From Stigmatella aurantiaca (GTDB taxonomy: Bacteria > Myxococcota > Myxococcia > Myxococcales > Myxococcaceae), in assembly GCF_900109545.1 (NCBI RefSeq), contig NZ_FOAP01000008.1, positions 124,001 to 188,000 of the forward strand: a stretch of 64,000 nt of DNA, written 5' to 3'. Shown here piece after piece: positions 40,484 through 50,359 of this stretch; within the stretch, counting starts at the first letter, position 1, and the number at the start of each line of letters is the position of its first letter. The notes under the pieces were generated by a model. It searched no databases. It was given only the letters and a program-made list of their open reading frames with translations, and was not told where the DNA came from. The position numbers and the translations under genes are program-made.

Positions 40484-43426
40484 TCAGAGCCGCGGAATGA
40501 TTTCGATGACGTCGAGCTCCGCGAACTGCTCGCCCTTGGTGAAGCGCAGGGTGTTGGTGCCCGCGCGCAGGGTGACACCAGCCGAGACGGTGCCAAAGCG
40601 CGCCCAGCCCGCCGTCGGGGCGTAGAACACCTGCTGCGGCGCCGCGCCATTCACGGACAGCCCGTGGCTGCTGGTGCCGCCCGTGCCGTTGGCGTAGGTG
40701 ATGCGCACGGTGTACCGGCCCGCCTTGGCCACCGTGAGGCCCCGCAGCTCGACGGCGCTGTCGGCGTGGTCGATCTCCCCCACGAACTGTCCACCGGAGG
40801 CGTCCGCGCTGGGCTTCACGAGGATGTGGGTGAGGGTGCCGCTCTCGGCTTCGGCCAGGAGGCGGCTGGAGACCTGGAGGTCATCGAAGCGCGCGGCCGC
40901 CTGGTACGAGCGCAGGCCGATGGCGCCGTCCAGGAAGGTGGTGTCCTCGAAGGTCAGCTTCGGGGTGTTCAGGTCATCCACGTACACGTGCAGGGTGCCC
41001 TGCTGCGCGACGACCTTGAGGAGGTGGGTCTTGTTCAGCTGGACGGCAGCGGGCGCGCTCTTGAGCTGCTGCCAGGCGCCGTTCATCTTGCCGAGGACCA
41101 CCTCGCCGGTGCCTGAGACGAGCCCCACGTAGTAGCCGTTGTGCGCGTCGTTGCCGGTCTCGGGGTTGGTGACCCGGAACAGGAGCCCTGCGTCGCCAGC
41201 GGACGTGACGGTCACCCTGGCGGAGAGGGTGAAGTCCGAGAAGCGGGTCGACTGGGCGATGGCCTTTCCGCCGGAGGCCGCCACGGCGTACTGGCCGCCC
41301 GTCGCGGACCAGCTTCCGCCGTACGGCGTCCACCGGGCCGCGTTGGCGTCGAAGGTGTCCGTGAAGGTGCTGGGCGCGGGGCCCCAGGCCTCCAGCTCCG
41401 TCACGCCCACCTTGGCGCCCGAGGGATTCTGGAACACCACGCGGATCTTCCGGGTGCTCACCGCGGGGAAGGTGACCTGGTTGGGCGCATCGCCCACGGG
41501 GGTGGCGGGGCTCTTGCTCTGGCCCGCGATGGAAACCCACGCGCTGCCGTTCAAGGCCTGCACGTCATAGCTGGCCGGCGCCTTGACGCCCCCGCCATCG
41601 TCATAGATGTGGAGCCGGACCTGGTTCACGCTGCGCACGGTGCCGAAGTCCACCGCCAGCCAGTCGCTCGCGTTGGGGGACTGGTAGTTGGTCCAGCGGC
41701 TGTTGGGGATGTCGTCGTAGTAGATGCGCCCGTCGATCGCGCGCTGCGCATCATCGATGCTGGCGGTGTAGGAGGCGGAGGCCACCGGATAGCCCGTGGC
41801 GTAGGCGTTGGCGGCGAAGTTCTCCAGGCGCGCGGGCCGCTCCTGCGGGAGGGGCGCGGCCATGGGCAGCGTCAGCCGCTGGAGCGTGGCCGCGCTGCCG
41901 AGGAAGGCGCCGTCCTGGTACACGCGCAGCCCCTTGCCCTGGCCGTAGCGCGTGCCGTCCCGGTCATACAGCACGGTCATCAGGTGGCCGTGGTAGGGCA
42001 CGTTCTCCAGCAGGAAGTAGGCCCACGTGCTGGGCACCAGCGGGTTCACCTCGAAGGTGTTGTCGGCGCGCGGGCGGATACCCACCAGGCCTGAGATGAC
42101 GAGATCATTGTAGGAGGAGTGGTTGTAGTGCTCGCTGTGCCCCACGCCGTCGTAGATCCACTGGCCGGTGTCGGGGTGGAGCGCCTCGGCCACGTAGGGC
42201 CGGCCGTTCTTGTACTGCGACACGGTGTAGCCCTTGAGCACCTTGAAGTAGTCGTCCCGGGTGACATAGGGCTGGCTGTAGTTGTTGAGCAGGTTGGCCA
42301 TCGCGGTGATGACCTGGCTTGTGGCGAAGGGCCAGGAGACCCCGCTCCAGCGGCAGCAGCCTGCCATGGCGTCCTTCATGAACAGGCGGTGCCGCCGCTC
42401 GGCGGTGGTGGGCCCGTACGTGGCGGCGAAGCCCTGCGGGTCCATCAGCGCCGTCCAGGCCTCCGAGTAGGCCGGGTCGGGCATGTTGAAGTACCAGGGC
42501 ACGAAGCCGAAGTGCTCTCGGCCATCGAGCAGCGTCCCCTCGGGGTACGGGTAGTTCTGCGCCTGGTTGTTGCGCATCATGTGGAAGAAGAACTTCCGCG
42601 ACGGATCCCACAGCTTCTGCTGCGTGGTGGCCTTGATCGCCGCAGCGCGGCCGAGGTACCGGGACTCGAGCACCGCGTCGCCGGTGAGCCTGGCGATGCG
42701 CGAGATGGCCATGGCATCGCCATACTGGTAGGCGTTGAGCGAGGGCCGGTAGCCCGTGCCCCCGTGGTACGGATCATTCGTCTGGTACGAGCTGATGGTG
42801 AACTCGGACGCGTCCCAGACGGGCACCTGCCAGTAGAGGCCGTTGGCGGGCTCGTAGTGGTCCGACCACGCCTCGAAGTTTTCAATCAGCTCCGGCAGCA
42901 GGTCCTTGACGAAGGCCGCATCCCCGTTGACCAGGTAGCGGGCGTAATAGGAGTCCGCCGCCCAGAAGCTGTACTGCCGCGCGCTGCCGCCCCCGCGCAT
43001 CCAGAACGTCTGGTAGTCGTCGAGGTAGCGCGGGTCCCTCAGCCAGCGCGCCTCGTAGATGTGGTGGCCGGCTGCGGCGCTGATGGTGTCGAACTTCTGC
43101 GAGTACCAGACCGCGTTGACGAACTCGTTGATGATGTAGCCCACGCCGGGGGTGGCGTAGCGCAGGTGCTGCAGCAGGGCGTACCAGCGGTAGTAATAGA
43201 CGTCCTGGATCTGCCGGTCGGGCGCCTCGAAGAAGGGGATGTTCTTCTTGTACCAGGCCGGGTCCTGGTAGCCGCCCAGGAACGCGTCCGGGTTGAGGAA
43301 CTGCGTGCCCGTCACGGCCTGAATGCCGGGCGTGGACCGAGGGGCGCTCTCCTCCTCCGCGGCCAGGACGGGGGACGCCATCAGCAAGCCGAGGACGGCC
43401 AGGGGTTGGAGGGGATGTCGGGACAT
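40484..43426 (-). CDS. Secreted glycoside hydrolase (MGH1-like (alpha/alpha)6 barrel) with F5/8C and other carbohydrate-binding domains
   Basis: 980 residues with signal peptide (MSRHPLQPLAVLGLLMASPVLA). Residues ~40-510 form a helical-barrel glycosidase (YYYRWYALLQHLRY; NGLYWQVPVWDASEFTISSY; LWDPSRKFFFHMM; CRWSGVSWPFATSQVITAM) like mannosylglycerate-hydrolase/rhamnosidase-type enzymes. An F5/8C-like domain (~530-670), a jelly-roll LamG/DUF1080-like domain (FTDTFDANAARWTPYGGSW, ~675-840) and a CBM6/35-like module (GRYTVRITYANGTGGTSSHG, ~850-980) follow. The exact substrate is unknown; a plant or bacterial polysaccharide is likely. It lies 4 bp after the pectate-lyase-fold gene in the same operon. 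Confidence 0.82.
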   Translation of the reverse strand: MSRHPLQPLAVLGLLMASPVLAAEEESAPRSTPGIQAVTGTQFLNPDAFLGGYQDPAWYKKNIPFFEAPDRQIQDVYYYRWYALLQHLRYATPGVGYIINEFVNAVWYSQKFDTISAAAGHHIYEARWLRDPRYLDDYQTFWMRGGGSARQYSFWAADSYYARYLVNGDAAFVKDLLPELIENFEAWSDHYEPANGLYWQVPVWDASEFTISSYQTNDPYHGGTGYRPSLNAYQYGDAMAISRIARLTGDAVLESRYLGRAAAIKATTQQKLWDPSRKFFFHMMRNNQAQNYPYPEGTLLDGREHFGFVPWYFNMPDPAYSEAWTALMDPQGFAATYGPTTAERRHRLFMKDAMAGCCRWSGVSWPFATSQVITAMANLLNNYSQPYVTRDDYFKVLKGYTVSQYKNGRPYVAEALHPDTGQWIYDGVGHSEHYNHSSYNDLVISGLVGIRPRADNTFEVNPLVPSTWAYFLLENVPYHGHLMTVLYDRDGTRYGQGKGLRVYQDGAFLGSAATLQRLTLPMAAPLPQERPARLENFAANAYATGYPVASASYTASIDDAQRAIDGRIYYDDIPNSRWTNYQSPNASDWLAVDFGTVRSVNQVRLHIYDDGGGVKAPASYDVQALNGSAWVSIAGQSKSPATPVGDAPNQVTFPAVSTRKIRVVFQNPSGAKVGVTELEAWGPAPSTFTDTFDANAARWTPYGGSWSATGGQYAVAASGGKAIAQSTRFSDFTLSARVTVTSAGDAGLLFRVTNPETGNDAHNGYYVGLVSGTGEVVLGKMNGAWQQLKSAPAAVQLNKTHLLKVVAQQGTLHVYVDDLNTPKLTFEDTTFLDGAIGLRSYQAAARFDDLQVSSRLLAEAESGTLTHILVKPSADASGGQFVGEIDHADSAVELRGLTVAKAGRYTVRITYANGTGGTSSHGLSVNGAAPQQVFYAPTAGWARFGTVSAGVTLRAGTNTLRFTKGEQFAELDVIEIIPRL

Positions 43427-43430
43427 GGGG

Positions 43431-45497
43431 TTATTGCCGGGTGAGGGTGATGGCGTCGACGGCGATGTTGAAGCCGCTGCTGGCGGCGTTCTTGCCCACG
43501 GTGGTGAAGGTGAAGACGCGCGGATTGAGGTCCGGGAAGCTCACCGTCCCCAGGTCGGCCTCCGCCCACACCGTGGTGCTGGAGTAGTTGTCCTGCACCG
43601 CCCCCAGCTTGGCCCCATCGATGTCGAGCTGGTACTGCCCCCGGCCGTTGTTCTTCTTCGTGCGCACGCCCACCCGGAAGGTGCCCACCGTGCGCGGGTA
43701 CAGGGTGTAGGCCACCTTGGCACCCGCGGCGCTGGTGTTGTGGTAGCGGAGCCCGCCGTTGAGGGCCCCGGCCTCGACACCCGTCGAGGACGCGTCGCCC
43801 GCGCTGGTGGGGAGCAGGTTCTCGGCCTGGTAGATGAGCACCGGGCCCTCGTGCTCCGCGGTGCTCCCCAGCCGCTTCTTGAGCTGGTCCACATAGAGCG
43901 ACTGGGGCTGGAGCTCGTTGCCGGAGGTGCTCGTCTCCGCGAAGTCGGTGGGGGCCGCCACCCCTCCGGTGGGGATGTCCACCCGGGTGGCGCTGCCGCG
44001 AACGCCAATCACGTAGCCGTACCCCTGCTGCTGCGACTTGACGATGTAGCTCTTGCTCGGGTGGTACTGGGCCCCGTTCGTGTTCCAGAACACGCTCTGC
44101 GTGGTGGTGAGGCCGTGCTTGATCGTCCCGTAGGGAGACCGGTCCGCGGCCTCGGCGCTGTCCAGGTAGAGCGTGAGGTTGTCCATCAGGTTGGCCGCGC
44201 TCAGGTGCATGTGGAAGTCGGACACCAGGCTGCCTTCGCTCATCCGGCTGTTGAACAGCACGTTGCCGGTGGTCTGCAGGGACCGGAAGTTGAAGTTGTG
44301 CCGTCCCCGGTTGGCCGCGCTGTCCTTGATGAGGTTGTCGCTGCCCCGGAGGGAGAACAGGTAACCGTTGCCGCCCTCGCCCCGGTACTGGGGCTTGCTG
44401 AACTCGCAGCTGTCCACGGTGATGTTGCGGGCGAAGGACAGGTCGAGCCCGTTGGACAGCAGGTGGACATCCTGCGTGTTGGACGCGGGCCGGTACGTCT
44501 TCACGTTGACGAGCCACCCATCCACGGTGTGGTGCAGCTTCACGCCGAAGGCGTCATGCATCTCGTACGCCCCCGTGCCGGGCACCGAGAAGTCCGCGCC
44601 CCCGGTCCCGGGCGTCGTGTTCTCCCGCATGCCGATGGCCAGGTTCTCCACGCCCACCTCCGACACGTGGGCGCCAATCTTGTAGACCCGCGCGTTGTCC
44701 CGGGTCTTCATGGCGGCGCGCAGGGGAATGTCGATGGTGAGTGTCTTCGCGGCGGTGTCGATGGCGGTGATGCGCCGGTAGAACGTTGTCCCCTCCAGGG
44801 ACTCCCAGCCGAGGCCCGCCATGTTCAGCTCGCTGATCAGCGCGGCGGTCATGTCCGTGCGCAGGACGATCCAGTCCCCCACGCTGAAGCCGGACACGCT
44901 GGTGAGGGGAACGCGCACCGTGCGGTTGGGCAGGTCCGCGCTCACGGACACGGTGGAGGTGCCGCTGGATGTCCACGCGCCTCCCGAGGCGGGGCCCACC
45001 CGGATGACGCTCTTGGCGCGCATGTTCGGGGCGTCGTTGTAGAGGAAGGTGGCCGTGGGCCCCTGGCCCCGGAGCACGACGTTGTTCTTGGTCAGGGCCA
45101 GCGCGAAGTTCTTCCCGGAGGGAGGGGCCACCCGGTAGGTCCCCCGGGGCAGGTACACCACGGCGCCCCCACTGAGCGCTCCCGCGTCGTCGATGGCCTT
45201 CTGGAGGATGGCCGTCACGTCCGCGCCGCCCGTGTTGTTCGCGTAGTAGGGCGCCTGCGTCACGTCGATGATGCGGTCCGTGCGGAAGGGCGGCTCCACC
45301 TGCCGCTGGCGGTAGCCGGCGTAGGAGAAGTCATGCAGGAACTGGGCGGTGTTGGCGGGGTTCGAGTCCCCGGGCTTCCAGGTGGAAGGGTACAGCGCGC
45401 TTCGCCACGGTGCCGCCGGGGCTTCGCCCGCGTGCGCCACGCCCAGGGCCAAGCCCAGGCAAGTGAAGGCCCTGCGCCATCTCACGCTCGTCATCAT
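43431..45497 (-). CDS. Secreted pectate-lyase-superfamily (right-handed beta-helix) protein with C-terminal CBM
   Basis: 688 residues from the first of two ATGs (45497; GGGAG upstream), signal peptide MMTSVRWRRAFTCLGLALGV. The start of the helix domain is typical of Pectate_lyase_3 (ADVTAILQKAIDDAGALSGG then AVVYLPRGTYRV), with ladders of NNV.LRG, NLAIG, DLSFARNITVDSCEF and DSAANRGRHNFNF. The C-terminal ~140 residues (TSAGDASSTGVEAGALNGGL; TFRVGVRTKKNNGRGQYQLD) form a carbohydrate-binding beta-sandwich. Probably exported polysaccharide lyase or hydrolase; the catalytic residues were not identified. First gene of a two-gene degradation operon. Confidence 0.82.
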   Translation of the reverse strand: MMTSVRWRRAFTCLGLALGVAHAGEAPAAPWRSALYPSTWKPGDSNPANTAQFLHDFSYAGYRQRQVEPPFRTDRIIDVTQAPYYANNTGGADVTAILQKAIDDAGALSGGAVVYLPRGTYRVAPPSGKNFALALTKNNVVLRGQGPTATFLYNDAPNMRAKSVIRVGPASGGAWTSSGTSTVSVSADLPNRTVRVPLTSVSGFSVGDWIVLRTDMTAALISELNMAGLGWESLEGTTFYRRITAIDTAAKTLTIDIPLRAAMKTRDNARVYKIGAHVSEVGVENLAIGMRENTTPGTGGADFSVPGTGAYEMHDAFGVKLHHTVDGWLVNVKTYRPASNTQDVHLLSNGLDLSFARNITVDSCEFSKPQYRGEGGNGYLFSLRGSDNLIKDSAANRGRHNFNFRSLQTTGNVLFNSRMSEGSLVSDFHMHLSAANLMDNLTLYLDSAEAADRSPYGTIKHGLTTTQSVFWNTNGAQYHPSKSYIVKSQQQGYGYVIGVRGSATRVDIPTGGVAAPTDFAETSTSGNELQPQSLYVDQLKKRLGSTAEHEGPVLIYQAENLLPTSAGDASSTGVEAGALNGGLRYHNTSAAGAKVAYTLYPRTVGTFRVGVRTKKNNGRGQYQLDIDGAKLGAVQDNYSSTTVWAEADLGTVSFPDLNPRVFTFTTVGKNAASSGFNIAVDAITLTRQ

Positions 45498-45539
45498 GGT
45501 CTCTCCCGGGGGGCTACCTTGTCCAGGAGACCATATAGA

Positions 45540-45553
45540 CCAGTAAAAACTGG
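45540..45553. promoter_or_regulatory. Small inverted repeat in the A/T-rich leader of the polysaccharide operon
   Basis: CCAGT-AAAA-ACTGG lies in an A/T-rich stretch (45530-45562) between the glycosyltransferase stop and the beta-helix gene start. TATATGG on the minus strand nearby could be a -10 region. It may be an operator or a weak terminator. Confidence 0.35.
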
Positions 45554-45561
45554 ATAAACAG

Positions 45562-46926
45562 CTAGTTCTGACGGAGGGCGCTGGCGTCGGCGGGGACGTC
45601 GAGGGGGCGCGCGGAGCGGAGCCTCCAGACGCGGAAGGTGTGGACCCGGCGCCCCTGGAAGTCCGCGGGCAGCTCGACGGGGCCTTCCAAGGAGGTGAAG
45701 CGCGCCACCAGCTCGTCGGGCGGCAGCTCCCGCTCCGAGCACCAGAGGGCGTCCTGGCCCGGAGCGACCGGGGGCCGGGGCCACGCGTCGTACTGGCTCG
45801 GCCGGGCGGGGCCCGCGGTGTCCACCGGCAGGTGCGCGTAGTGCGCGGCCTGGGAGGCGAGCTGGTAGTTGGGGGCGTAGACGACGGCGATCGGCGCGGC
45901 ATCGGCGTCCGAGAACAGCCGTCCAGGCTCGGCGAGCGCGGCGAGCACGGCCCAGCCCTGGGTCCGCTCCAGGGGCACATCCCGCTGGAAGCGCAGCAGG
46001 GGAAAGAGCAGGTGGGAGCCCACGGCGAGCACCACGGCGAGCCCACTCCACGCCGCGGTCTCCAGGGCCTTCGGGGGCCGCAAGCCCGCCACGCCGACGC
46101 AGACCGCGATGTAGGCCATGGCGGGCCAGTTGGCCTCGCCCCGCGTGCGGATGGCGGCGAGCCCGAAGAAGAGCAGCGGCACCACCGCCGCCGCCTTCAG
46201 GAGGAACTGCTCGCGGTCCCCCCGGAGGACATAGAGAAAGGCCAGGGGGAGCAGCACCGGCCCGCCCAGCGCGAGCTGCCCTCCGAGAAACTCCACGAAG
46301 GACTTCAGGCCTCCCTTGCCCCCCAGGCCGTGGTGGAGCTGAAAGGCGAAGCCCGCCCAGTCGAGCCGGGCATTCCACAGCACCACGGGCAGGAAGAGCA
46401 GGGCGCCCAGGAGCGCCGCGCCCCAGGCGCCCGCGGGCAGCCGCCGCCGCCGCACGGCCGCGGCCAGGAAGGCCACCCCGAGCAGCAGGGCGGAGTACTT
46501 CGACAGGAGCGCCAGCCCCAGTGCCAGGCCCGCCAACAGCCACCGCTCGCGCCAGAGCGCCCACAGCGCCAGCGTCCAGAACAGCAGCAGGGGCGTGTCC
46601 GGGGTGGCCCACACGCCCGACAGGATGGCGATGGGCACGCAGCTCCACAGCGCCGCCGCCCGCCACGCCGCCTCGGCGTGGCCGTGCACGTCCCGAGCGA
46701 GCCCCCAGACCGCCGCCACGGTGCCCGCCCCGCAGAGCAGCGCCATGGGCCGGATGCCGAGCGCGGCGATGAGCCAGGCGACCAGGGGCGGATGATCGTA
46801 GTAGCCCCAGTCTAGGCGCTGCGACCATTGCCAGTAGTACGCCTCGTCGAAGTAGACGTCCGTTCCCAGCGCCAGGGCAAGCCGGATGGCCGCACTCAGG
46901 GCAAGCAGGGCAAGGCAGGCTTTCAT
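45562..46926 (-). CDS. ArnT/PMT-like polyprenyl-phosphate glycosyltransferase (GT-C fold)
   Basis: 454 residues from the ATG at 46926 (a GTG 18 codons earlier is possible). About 10-11 transmembrane helices. The first extracytoplasmic loop carries the diagnostic acidic motif [13 protein letters not shown] and [11 protein letters not shown] of GT39/GT83 enzymes, followed by [20 protein letters not shown]. Such enzymes transfer a sugar from a lipid carrier to lipid A, protein or glycan on the periplasmic side. Precedes the polysaccharide-degradation operon with its own stop-to-start gap of 64 bp. Acceptor unknown. Confidence 0.87.
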   Translation of the reverse strand: MKACLALLALSAAIRLALALGTDVYFDEAYYWQWSQRLDWGYYDHPPLVAWLIAALGIRPMALLCGAGTVAAVWGLARDVHGHAEAAWRAAALWSCVPIAILSGVWATPDTPLLLFWTLALWALWRERWLLAGLALGLALLSKYSALLLGVAFLAAAVRRRRLPAGAWGAALLGALLFLPVVLWNARLDWAGFAFQLHHGLGGKGGLKSFVEFLGGQLALGGPVLLPLAFLYVLRGDREQFLLKAAAVVPLLFFGLAAIRTRGEANWPAMAYIAVCVGVAGLRPPKALETAAWSGLAVVLAVGSHLLFPLLRFQRDVPLERTQGWAVLAALAEPGRLFSDADAAPIAVVYAPNYQLASQAAHYAHLPVDTAGPARPSQYDAWPRPPVAPGQDALWCSERELPPDELVARFTSLEGPVELPADFQGRRVHTFRVWRLRSARPLDVPADASALRQN

Positions 46927-47113
46927 CGGCTGGGTCAACGGGACACTGGCGGTGAGGGCCACGCCCCCGACAAAGCGCACCCAAGGCCAATTGACCAGGG
47001 GGAGAAGGGACTTGTGTTTTCCAGGAATGACACTGGAGGTGTCTTTCTGGCTTGCTCCCAGTCCAGGGGGTTCCTATTCCAGAGGTTCCTTCTCTCCGCG
47101 AGCCGCAGCGATC

Positions 47114-49198
47114 ATGGACCCTTCCCAGACGCCCTCCCGTGCCGGTAACCGACTCGCCCGCGAGCATTCTCCTTACCTGCGGCAGCACGCGCACAACCCG
47201 GTGGATTGGTACCCCTGGGGACAAGAGGCGCTGGAGCGCGCCCGGGCGGAGGACAAGCCCATCCTGCTGTCGGTTGGCTACTCCGCCTGCCACTGGTGCC
47301 ACGTGATGGCCCATGAGTCCTTCGAGAATCCGGCCATCGCGGGGGTGATGAACGCGCACTTCATCAACATCAAGGTGGACCGGGAGGAGCGGCCGGACCT
47401 GGATCAAATCTACCAGGGGGTGGTGCAGCTCATGGGACAGGGGGGCGGCTGGCCCCTCACCGTCTTCCTCACGCCGGACCTGCGGCCCTTCTACGGCGGC
47501 ACCTACTTCCCGCCTCAGGACAAGTACGGGCGCCCGGGGTTTCCCAAGGTGCTGGCCTCGCTCCATGACGCCTGGATGAACGACCGGGAGAAGGTGCTGT
47601 CCCAGGCGTCGGACTTCCGGGAGGGGCTGGGGGAGCTGGCCACCTATGGCCTGGAGGCGGCCCCGGCGGCGCTCACGGTGGACGACGTGAAGAAGATGGG
47701 CGAGCGGATGCTGCGCCACGTGGATCCGGTCCACGGCGGCTTCGGGGGCGCGCCCAAGTTCCCCAACCCCATGAACGTGTCCTTCCTGCTCCGGGCCTGG
47801 CGGCGGGGCGGCCCCGCGCCGCTCAAGGACGCGGCCCTGCGGACGCTGGAGCACATGGCGCTGGGGGGCATTTACGACCAGCTCGGCGGCGGCTTCCACC
47901 GCTACGCGGTGGACGAGCGCTGGCGGGTGCCGCACTTCGAGAAGATGCTCTACGACAACGCCCAGCTCCTGCACCTGTACGCCGAGGGCGAGCAGGTGGA
48001 GTCCCGGCCCCTGTGGCGCAAGGTGGTGGAGGAGACCGCGGCGTACGTGCGCCGGGAGATGACGGACGCGCGGGGCGGCTTCTACGCCGCGCAGGACGCG
48101 GACAGCGAGGGCGAGGAGGGCCGCTTCTTCGTGTGGACTCCGGCGCAGGTGTGCTCGGCGCTCGCCCCGGAGCACGCGAACCTCCTCCTGCGCCACTTCC
48201 GCATCACCCCCCAGGGGAACTTCGAGCACGGCACCACCGTGCTGGAGGTGGCCGTGCCCATCTCGCAGATTGCCCAAGAGCGGGGGCTGCCCGTGGAGGC
48301 GCTGGAGCGCACCCTGGCGTCCGCGCGGGAGGCCCTCTTCGGCATCCGCGAGCAGCGGGTGAAACCCGGGCGGGACGACAAGATTCTCTCGGGCTGGAAT
48401 GGGCTGATGATTCGCGGGCTGGCGTTCGCCTCGCGGGTGTTTGGCCGGCCGGAGTGGGCGCGCCTGGCGGCCGGGGCCGCGGACTTCGTGCTCACGAACA
48501 TGTGGGATGGGACGCGGCTGAGCCGCTCCTATGAAGAGGGCGGGGGCCGCATCGACGGCTTCCTGGAGGACTACGGGGACTTCGCGGCGGGGCTCACGGC
48601 GCTCTACCAGGCCACCTTCGAGGTGAAGTACCTGGAGGCCGCGGGCGCGGTGGTGAAGCGGGCGGTGGAGCTGTTCTGGGACGAGGAGAAGCAGGCCTAC
48701 CTGTCCGCGCCGAAGGGGCAGAAGGACCTGGTGGTCGCCACCTACTCGCTCTTCGACAATGCCTTCCCCTCGGGCGCCTCCACGCTCACCGAGGCGCAGG
48801 TGGCCCTGGCGGCGTTGACGGGGGACAAGTCCCAGCTGGAGCTGCCCGAGCGGTACCTGTCCCGGATGCGCAAGGCGCTGGAGGAGAACCCGCTGGGGTA
48901 TGGGCATCTGGCGCTGGCGGCGGACACGTTCCTGGACGGGGGCGCGGGCATCACCTTCGCGGGCTCGCGGGAGCAGGTGGCCCCTCTGCTGGAGGCGGTG
49001 CAGCGCACCTTCGCCCCCACCTTCGCCGTGGGGTGGAAGGAGCCGGGCGCCGCCGTGCCGCCGCTGCTGAAGGAGCTCTTCGAGGGGCGCGAGCCGGTGG
49101 CGGGACAGGCCGCGGCCTACGTCTGCCGGGGCTTCGCGTGCGAGCGGCCGCTCACGAAACCGGACGAGCTGGCGGCGCGGCTCATGGCCCCGCCGTAG
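47114..49198 (+). CDS. YyaL/SPATA20-type thioredoxin-domain and AGE-like protein (DUF255)
   Basis: 694 residues, the usual size. The ATG at 47114 ([20 protein letters not shown]) leads directly into the conserved block [20 protein letters not shown] and the thioredoxin-like motif [17 protein letters not shown]. The remaining ~500 residues form an (alpha/alpha)6 barrel ([40 protein letters not shown]). The family is highly conserved from bacteria to mammals, but its substrate is not settled. Divergent from the ArnT-like gene; the 187-bp gap shows no clear promoter. Confidence 0.93.
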   Translation: MDPSQTPSRAGNRLAREHSPYLRQHAHNPVDWYPWGQEALERARAEDKPILLSVGYSACHWCHVMAHESFENPAIAGVMNAHFINIKVDREERPDLDQIYQGVVQLMGQGGGWPLTVFLTPDLRPFYGGTYFPPQDKYGRPGFPKVLASLHDAWMNDREKVLSQASDFREGLGELATYGLEAAPAALTVDDVKKMGERMLRHVDPVHGGFGGAPKFPNPMNVSFLLRAWRRGGPAPLKDAALRTLEHMALGGIYDQLGGGFHRYAVDERWRVPHFEKMLYDNAQLLHLYAEGEQVESRPLWRKVVEETAAYVRREMTDARGGFYAAQDADSEGEEGRFFVWTPAQVCSALAPEHANLLLRHFRITPQGNFEHGTTVLEVAVPISQIAQERGLPVEALERTLASAREALFGIREQRVKPGRDDKILSGWNGLMIRGLAFASRVFGRPEWARLAAGAADFVLTNMWDGTRLSRSYEEGGGRIDGFLEDYGDFAAGLTALYQATFEVKYLEAAGAVVKRAVELFWDEEKQAYLSAPKGQKDLVVATYSLFDNAFPSGASTLTEAQVALAALTGDKSQLELPERYLSRMRKALEENPLGYGHLALAADTFLDGGAGITFAGSREQVAPLLEAVQRTFAPTFAVGWKEPGAAVPPLLKELFEGREPVAGQAAAYVCRGFACERPLTKPDELAARLMAPP

Positions 49199-49268
49199 GC
49201 GCGGCCTCAGAAGTCTGTGACTGGGCAATGGCGCCCGGTTTGGGGTACACCCCGCTTCCGGAGAGCCC

Positions 49269-49964
49269 ATGGGAGCCAGGACCCTCATCATCCTGCTGGC
49301 CTACAACGAAGAGGCCAGCATCGCCGCCACCGTGCGAGAGCTTCGCGGCCAGCTTCCCGCCGTGGACGTGCTGGTGGTCGATGATGGCTCCCGGGATGCG
49401 ACGGCGGCGCGGGCTCGCGAGGCCGGCGCGGGGGTGGTGCGCCATCCCTTCAACCTGGGCGTTGCCGCGGGCGAGTCCACGGGCCTGCTGTACGCGCTGC
49501 GCCAGGGCTATGCGCGCGCGCTGCGGATGGATGGGGATGGGCAGCATGATCCGCAGAGCGTTCCCCTGCTGCTGAAGGCGCTCGACGAGGGCGCGGAGCT
49601 GGTGGTGGGCAGCCGCTTCGCCGGGGTGGCCAGCTTCCAGTCCACATGGCTGCGCCGCCTGGGCAGCCGGTTCATCGCCCACCTGCTCTCGTCGCTGTGC
49701 CGGCAGCGCATCACGGATCCGACCTCCGGCTTCCGTGGCTTCGGGCCCCGGGCCATGCGCCTGTTCTCGACGCGCTTTCCCCACGACTACCCGGAGCCCG
49801 AGAGCGTGCTGATGGCCTCGCGGCAGCACCTGCCCATCGTGGAGGTGCCCGTGCGGATGCGCTCCCGGCGCGCGGGGCTGAGCTCGCTCACCCCCTGGCG
49901 CTCGGTCTTCTACATGGCCAAGGTGTCCTTCGCGCTCCTGCTGGAGCGGTTCCGGACGGTCTGA
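49269..49964 (+). CDS. Family 2 glycosyltransferase, dolichol-phosphate-mannose-synthase-like
   Basis: 231 residues, GT-A domain only with no membrane helix. Motifs are LIILLAYNEEASIAATVREL, VLVVDDGSRDATAARAREAG, the DXD-like RMDGDGQHDP and VVGSRFAGV. DPM1-like enzymes make polyprenyl-phosphate sugars. It is followed within 6 bp by a DUF2304 gene and then a polytopic membrane protein, the common arrangement in which the sugar-lipid made here is flipped and used by a GT-C transferase. Confidence 0.92.
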   Translation: MGARTLIILLAYNEEASIAATVRELRGQLPAVDVLVVDDGSRDATAARAREAGAGVVRHPFNLGVAAGESTGLLYALRQGYARALRMDGDGQHDPQSVPLLLKALDEGAELVVGSRFAGVASFQSTWLRRLGSRFIAHLLSSLCRQRITDPTSGFRGFGPRAMRLFSTRFPHDYPEPESVLMASRQHLPIVEVPVRMRSRRAGLSSLTPWRSVFYMAKVSFALLLERFRTV

Positions 49965-49969
49965 GGCGC

Positions 49970-50356
49970 ATGAGCCGCTCCAGCATCATCGTCCTGGCGG
50001 TCTCGGCCCTCTTCGGCCTGGCGGTGCTCCTCTCGGCGCGCCGCAGGCGGACCCCGGAGCGCCACACCTTCAGCTGGTTGCTGGTCTCCGTCTTCACCGC
50101 CGCGCTGGCGATCTGGCGCGGTGCCATCGACGCGATCGCCGCGGCGATGGGCATCTATTACGCGCCCTCGGCGCTCTTCTTCCTGGTCTGCCTCGTGCTG
50201 CTGTGGCTGCTGTTCCGGCTGAGCCTTCAGGTGGCCGAGCAGCGCAGTCAGATTCAGCGCCTGGCGCAGGAGCTCGCCGTGCTGACGGCGCAGCGTGAGC
50301 CCCAGTCGCCCGCCGGGGCGACGGCCTCCGAGGACCCCGGGCCCCCGGTCCGCTGA
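49970..50356 (+). CDS. DUF2304-family small membrane protein
   Basis: 128 residues, three predicted transmembrane helices (SSIIVLAVSALFGLAVLLSA; FSWLLVSVFTAALAIWRG; SALFFLVCLVLLWLLFRLSL) followed by a short coiled coil (VAEQRSQIQRLAQELAVL) and a disordered tail. DUF2304 proteins are usual partners of DPM1-like glycosyltransferases and may anchor them at the membrane. It lies between that gene and a large membrane protein, both within 6 bp. Confidence 0.88.
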   Translation: MSRSSIIVLAVSALFGLAVLLSARRRRTPERHTFSWLLVSVFTAALAIWRGAIDAIAAAMGIYYAPSALFFLVCLVLLWLLFRLSLQVAEQRSQIQRLAQELAVLTAQREPQSPAGATASEDPGPPVR

Positions 50357-50359
50357 GCC

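Noticed and set aside
45494..49291. 1265-codon minus-strand frame spanning the YyaL-like gene and the ArnT-like gene
   Set aside because: It crosses two real genes in wrong frames and has no family features.
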